Source of the DNA: Leishmania donovani | Taxonomy: Eukaryota > Euglenozoa > Kinetoplastea > Trypanosomatida > Trypanosomatidae | NCBI RefSeq assembly: GCF_000227135.1 | Contig: NC_018253.1 | Span: 1 to 29,855 of the forward strand | DNA length: 29,855 nt | Reading direction: 5' to 3' | Shown here: positions 25,734 through 29,855 of the stretch, in pieces | Position numbering within the stretch: position 1 is the stretch's first letter | Layout of the letters: each line of letters begins with the position of its first letter | The notes under the pieces: model-generated | What the model saw: the letters and a program-made list of their open reading frames with translations, nothing else | What the model was told of the DNA's origin: nothing | The model's database searches: none | Translations under genes and position numbers: made by a program

Positions 25734-27530
25734 TTACTCAGCGACTGAAGATGCCGTTGGAAGCACCGAGGGCGGGTTTGCGTGGAGGCGCTCCATGCGC
25801 GCCCGTTCGAGCTCGCAGACAGCGGCAATATCCTCAGCAACGACGTCGCGGCGTCCGTGGCTCGCCGCGTGTGACCGCATGAGCGCCATCGCTACTGAGA
25901 AGGAATTGTTATGCAGGAGCGGATCTCGGTTATTCCACCCTGGCAGGTTTCGTGACATCTCGAAAAGCGCGCGTGACGCCCTGTCCGATAATGTGTCGTC
26001 CACCGGCGACGGCGTGTCAAGACATCGGACAGCGTCGAGATAATCTCGCACTGCACCGCTGCTGACATGGTGCGTCTGGGCAGCCTCCTGAGGGGGTATT
26101 CTCGGGTCAGGACTCCACCTTAGACGCATGGCAAAACGAAAGAGCGGGTGCACGGCATCTGGTGCATCTCTGCCGTCCACCGCGAGCGTGGAGACGTCGA
26201 CTGGCAGCTCCAGTGTCTGATAAGGGTACTCGAGCAACAGCTGCTGCTTGTGAATCAGCGCAAACATCCCTTCGTACCACGCCTCATCGCGTGAGCCTAG
26301 CGACGCGCAGTCTATCGTGACGTGGGTGCCGTTGGCTACCTGCAAAACACCCGTCTCCAGATAGTTAAGGTCGTTGTTGTACTTTGGGGTGACACGGCCG
26401 TGTGGAAGCGCCCGGAGCACCTCACCTGTGAGAAGAATCTCCGCCACAGGCACGATGTCACGCAACTGCGCCGACCACTCCGCGGCAACCAACTGAGGGG
26501 AACTGATCAGCAGCGGAAGGTCGCCGACAGGCGTGGATGCGCTGTGCATGCTCACTCTTGCGCACAGATGAAGGAGCAGGTACTCTGCAGTCAGTGCATC
26601 GCCTTTGGTCAGTGTGCATGTAAGGTATGCGATGGCGTTTGTGCGAGCTGCTGTCATGGGCAACGCGATGAGCGGCGGAGTCGATATGTGCCGTCGCACC
26701 TGAAGAGAGCTCACCGGTGTGTAGGAGAGGCAGAGGAGTCTGCTTACAAGACCTCTTGACAATTCTGTGGCATTCCACGCACTAAAGCGCTCGAAGTCGT
26801 CAACGTCGTTCACCTGCAGTTGGTCGTCGGGGAAGTGCTGGTAACCATAGAAATCTATCACATCATTTATGCGAAACGGATTCTGACGTGCACCATTCTC
26901 GGCCGGGAGCAGCACCGTGACGACGCACGCCCCTTGAAGCTGCCGGCTGCACGAAGGATGCGGGAAGTTCAGAGATGGGCCAAAGACGGGCAAACTGTAT
27001 GACTGTGCCGTTGCAGTAACGGTGTCGCTCTTGCTGCTTGTGTGCCTGACGCACTTCCGCATGCGCTCCTCCTCGGTGCTGCTCGTAGGAACCCCCGTCA
27101 GGGCGTCCTCGTCGCGGTCGGTGCGCTTACGGAGGGTGCCCCCGTGTGCGGCGCCGGAGTTGCGCGATGTTTCATCCGCGGTGTAAAAGTGCAGGTTGCC
27201 GGGGACGGGGATCACGTACAGCGAAACGGCGTCCATGTATTGCACCTCATTCCCGTCCGCCGCCTCTTGCGCGCCGCTGGACGAGAAGAAGTTCTGGCGG
27301 CACGCACAGAACAGATGAAGCTCAGGCTGCACCTCCTGAATCATGCCGCGGCATCGGCAGAGCTTGCCGATCGAGTGGGCCAGCTGCGTCGGCGGGAACA
27401 CATCGATTGCCGTGCTCCGGCACTCTGGCGACTGCAGGTACTTGTGGGCGTAGCGAACAGCCTCGGCAATGGAGCCGCTGGTGGTGCTGAGCTCGCGCAG
27501 AAGCGCCTCCATGTCATGTCGTGTTGGCAT
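25734..27530 (-). CDS. MCMBP: MCM complex-binding protein
   Basis: A 598-residue homologue of MCMBP, which in animals and plants binds MCM subunits in place of MCM2 and helps assemble or unload the replicative helicase. LCRCRGMIQEV (58-67) matches the N-terminal CRFRGMVQD motif. GACVVTVLLPAENG and NPFRINDVIDFYG (200-229) match the region that in human reads as VNDVLEVYG. The central core TKGDALTAEYLLLHLCARV (308-326) and NYLETGVLQVANGTHVTIDC (389-408) match AEYLILHL and SGLLQLPNNTSLVID. There is a low-complexity linker at about 120-175. The human protein is 642 residues, so this one is close to full length. Start ATG 27530 is the first methionine; ATG 27512 (residue 7) is possible. AG lies two bases upstream. 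Confidence 0.93.
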   Translation of the reverse strand: MPTRHDMEALLRELSTTSGSIAEAVRYAHKYLQSPECRSTAIDVFPPTQLAHSIGKLCRCRGMIQEVQPELHLFCACRQNFFSSSGAQEAADGNEVQYMDAVSLYVIPVPGNLHFYTADETSRNSGAAHGGTLRKRTDRDEDALTGVPTSSTEEERMRKCVRHTSSKSDTVTATAQSYSLPVFGPSLNFPHPSCSRQLQGACVVTVLLPAENGARQNPFRINDVIDFYGYQHFPDDQLQVNDVDDFERFSAWNATELSRGLVSRLLCLSYTPVSSLQVRRHISTPPLIALPMTAARTNAIAYLTCTLTKGDALTAEYLLLHLCARVSMHSASTPVGDLPLLISSPQLVAAEWSAQLRDIVPVAEILLTGEVLRALPHGRVTPKYNNDLNYLETGVLQVANGTHVTIDCASLGSRDEAWYEGMFALIHKQQLLLEYPYQTLELPVDVSTLAVDGRDAPDAVHPLFRFAMRLRWSPDPRIPPQEAAQTHHVSSGAVRDYLDAVRCLDTPSPVDDTLSDRASRALFEMSRNLPGWNNRDPLLHNNSFSVAMALMRSHAASHGRRDVVAEDIAAVCELERARMERLHANPPSVLPTASSVAE

Positions 27531-29329
27531 CGCTTCCCCAAGAATACGGAAGGCGCCTCAAGACCGGTGTGAAGAAAGGGGGAAGCAGAGAACAGCTGTC
27601 CACAGTGCGCTGCAACCGAGCCGACGCGGAATCGCTCGTTTGTTGGCGAACTGCGAAATGCGTCTGTCTCTTGAGTCTTGCAGCGACGAGAAGCCACAGT
27701 GGACCGCGGAGAGAAACTTGAGGGGAGCAACACTTCTAGAAGTGAGGAGGATGCACAGATATCTATATGTATATACACGCAAAAGCACTCGGGGATGACA
27801 GTAGCGCGCTGCAACACCAAAGAGCCCAGGGAGAGTGGCTCGTCTTGCAGGATGACGAAGCTGTGATGGAATGTCAGAGAACGTCATGTATGTGTACACG
27901 TCAATAAAAGGAGCTCGGTGAACGGCGCACTCATATACGCGACAAAAGGGCAGCGGAGACGTGGGTGATGGTGAGGGGTTAGCGGACGCTCGGGAGGGTG
28001 AGCCAGACGAATGAGAGAAAGTGCTGAGGAAGGGAGGGGAAGGGGAGCGCGTGCACGTGGCGGAGCAACTCACTTAAAATGAGTGATTGTAGAGAAAGGA
28101 CGCTGTCTGCGGCGACCATGAACGACTTTGGCGCTTCTTGCGGTTTGTTGCCTAGATTCTGCGCCCCTTCGTACAACGCCATTGTCATCCCCTGTCGTGT
28201 GTCAGACTCTGCAGAGGAACCACGGTACTCATGAACAAGCTCTGATGCAGAAGTCAGGGAGTAAGGCTAGCCAGCGGTCAAGCCTTTCGCCTATGTGTGT
28301 GTGTGTGTGTGTGCCACTACATCTGCTTTTCTTCTTGTCGCCGCGCATCCGCCAACCTGCGCAAACCTACCTGCGGAGAGCGAATGCAGGTGGCGACCGT
28401 AGAGAGAGGCAGAGGCCACAAAAGCCGCCTACTCAGAGAAAAGTCAGCGCCGGGGCAAAGGAGTTGCATAAGGCGCATATGATACACTGGGGGAGGGACA
28501 TATAGAGACCGAATCCGAAGCAACACAAGAGGAGGGGCACAGAGGCAGAGAAGCGGATAAACGACACATAAAAGTGAAACGATCGAGAGAGAAAAGGGGA
28601 GGGAGGATGAAAGAGATCGCACTTTCGCACACAAGCCACCACAAAAGCAGACAGGCATGTGCGCGTGTGCAACAACGGCTAAATGTGGGTGGATAGCGGG
28701 AAATGCAGACAGACGTTATCGGCATGCATGCCTATGGGCGCCTGTGAATGCGGAGGAAGGATGCCGAAGAGTCAAACACATAGAGAGAGAAAACACACAT
28801 GCACAATAAAGACAGAAAACGAGAAGGGGTCCACAGCAACGAGAGTCGCCGTGAGTGCGCACCGAAGAGAACATCAGCATCACCTAAAGTATTCCTTCCC
28901 CTTCCTTGCAGTCGCATGGGGAAAGGCAGCAAGGCAGAGGATAGAGAAAGGCGCAGCGAGAGAAAACGTTCTGGAGAAAAAGACAGACCTTCTACCCCAG
29001 ATGCGCCTGAAGATATCCTTGCTCACAAACACGAATACATACATACGTGCCGACCGAATGAGAAAACGACACAGCTGGATGAACGGAAGAGAAGAACACA
29101 CGAACAAAAAAAAAGCACACAAAAGTGTGCACCGTTCAATCGACAGGACCTTGGCCCAAACTACACAGGCAAGCGTGGCCGCACACATCCAGAAAGAGAA
29201 ATGGCACCAGAAACACGCGTACGCATGGGGTCCAAAGCACCCAGGATTAGGTTATAGAAGGGACCCGTCGTCGTTTCGTTTTCGCCTTCTTCCGTATATG
29301 CATGCTGCAATAGAGCAGGAGTCAAACGT
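27531..29329 (-). other. Gene-free, purine-rich (plus strand) interval
   Basis: About 1.8 kb upstream of MCMBP with no supported gene. The plus strand from about 28440 to 29200 is strongly A/G-biased, so the sense strand is a series of pyrimidine tracts. A GT repeat lies at 28294-28313. The frames seen here (for example plus 28683-29399) have Arg/Lys/Glu/Thr-rich or Phe/Leu/Ser-rich translations typical of biased spacer. The stretch should be 3' UTR of the next gene, outside the window, plus the MCMBP leader. Confidence 0.5.
28294..28313. repeat. GT/CA dinucleotide repeat
   Basis: A perfect TG run on the plus strand in the spacer upstream of MCMBP. Confidence 0.9.
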
Positions 29330-29855
29330 CCCTCTACCCTCCCGGCCCTCTGCGGCCTGCCACAGACCCGTCCCGTGTGTGGTGCCCATGCAGCCGTAGA
29401 CACACGCGCGCTACACCAGCGCGCCGGCCCGATCATCGAAGCACCGCCTCGGCCTCATACTCTGTCCACTCACACCTCGGCCCCCGCAGGTCGCCTCGCA
29501 GCCGCTCACGTGATGCCCAGTCGCCACCTCGCGCATCCCTCCCCGCCCCTCCCCCTCGCGGTGGCTCAGCCTCCCCACACCGGTGTGGGGCGTGTGTGGG
29601 TCGGGGGTAGGGGTGAGGTACCTTCGAGTCACCCTGATGCTTTGCCTATTCTCATATGGATGCCACAGACGTGCCCACGGTCGCGGGTCGCGCCGACGCA
29701 ACGCCGCCCCAGGACACGACCGCCGACATCAGCAGCCACACATCGCTCTGGCATCCCTACCTAGGTGGGTGCCGCCCCCTGACACCACCAGCAGGGGGAA
29801 GGGGGAGGGGCTCGGCATCGGCAGGGGGGGGGGCAGGGGCTGGGGGGGCGAATGG
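29330..29855. mobile_element. GC-rich block, possible degenerate retroposon (SIDER-like)
   Basis: From about 29330 the sequence changes from A/G-rich spacer to G/C-rich DNA, with CCC/GGG blocks and an 18-bp perfect palindrome (29573-29590). It ends at the window edge in long G runs. Leishmania 3' UTRs often carry short degenerate retroposons (SIDER) about 0.5 kb long and richer in GC than the surrounding spacer. The size, place and composition fit such an element, but I cannot verify the 79-base signature or an A-rich tail. The element may continue beyond the window. Confidence 0.35.
29573..29590. repeat. Perfect 18-bp palindrome
   Basis: CCCCACACCGGTGTGGGG equals its own reverse complement. 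With no spacer it would form a cruciform or, in RNA, a stem with a minimal loop. Confidence 0.9.

Noticed and set aside
1..29855. tRNA, rRNA, snoRNA cluster or CRISPR array
   Set aside because: I looked for B-box-like GGTTCGAATCC sequences, rRNA signatures and regularly spaced repeats and saw none.

Overview
This window is the left end of a trypanosomatid chromosome, almost certainly Leishmania or a very close relative. It opens with five CCCTAA telomere units. All fifteen recognisable or likely protein-coding loci, one of them a clear pseudogene, lie on the minus strand, so transcription runs toward the telomere as one polycistronic array. The genes have no introns and are separated by stretches rich in pyrimidine on the sense strand, followed by AG: the layout expected for spliced-leader trans-splicing. 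The APRT protein is 237 residues long and looks like the Leishmania enzyme from end to end. APRT, a P-protein gene and these neighbours recall the left end of Leishmania chromosome 26, but that placement is from memory.

Layout, left to right. 1-1231: telomere and short subtelomere with no gene. 1232-1507 LSm7; 1944-3032 RPF2-type ribosome assembly factor; 4235-4690 methylmalonyl-CoA epimerase; 5917-8838 glycine decarboxylase P-protein; 9902-10792 a CDK20/CCRK-like kinase; 11567-12367 an acidic protein of unknown role; 12535-12723 a doubtful small frame; 12.7-14.9 kb mostly gene-free with one interrupted small frame; 14906-15385 a FYVE-finger protein; 15918-16826 unknown; 17215-18024 an unusually short actin-like protein; 18698-18931 a very basic 77-residue protein; 19426-20496 unknown; 21278-21985 a rhomboid-like membrane protein; about 22.26-23.0 kb a frame-broken relic that I read as a second APRT gene; 24257-24970 intact APRT; 25734-27530 MCM-binding protein; 27.5-29.86 kb gene-free, ending in a GC-rich block that may be a degenerate retroposon.

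As usual in trypanosomatids, neighbours are not grouped by pathway. The functions include RNA decay or splicing (LSm7), 5S RNP loading (RPF2), mitochondrial glycine and propionate metabolism, PI3P membrane recognition (FYVE), purine salvage (APRT) and MCM handling (MCMBP). Several long open frames start at TTG or GTG rather than ATG. For those I took the first in-frame ATG, using the position of the first sense-strand AG after a pyrimidine tract as support where possible. The most notable items are the APRT relic beside its intact paralogue, the compact actin-like protein, the pseudo-rhomboid, and a small frame broken by a TGA inside a perfect hairpin. I do not see a clear-cut new system such as a defence island or a mobile cassette.
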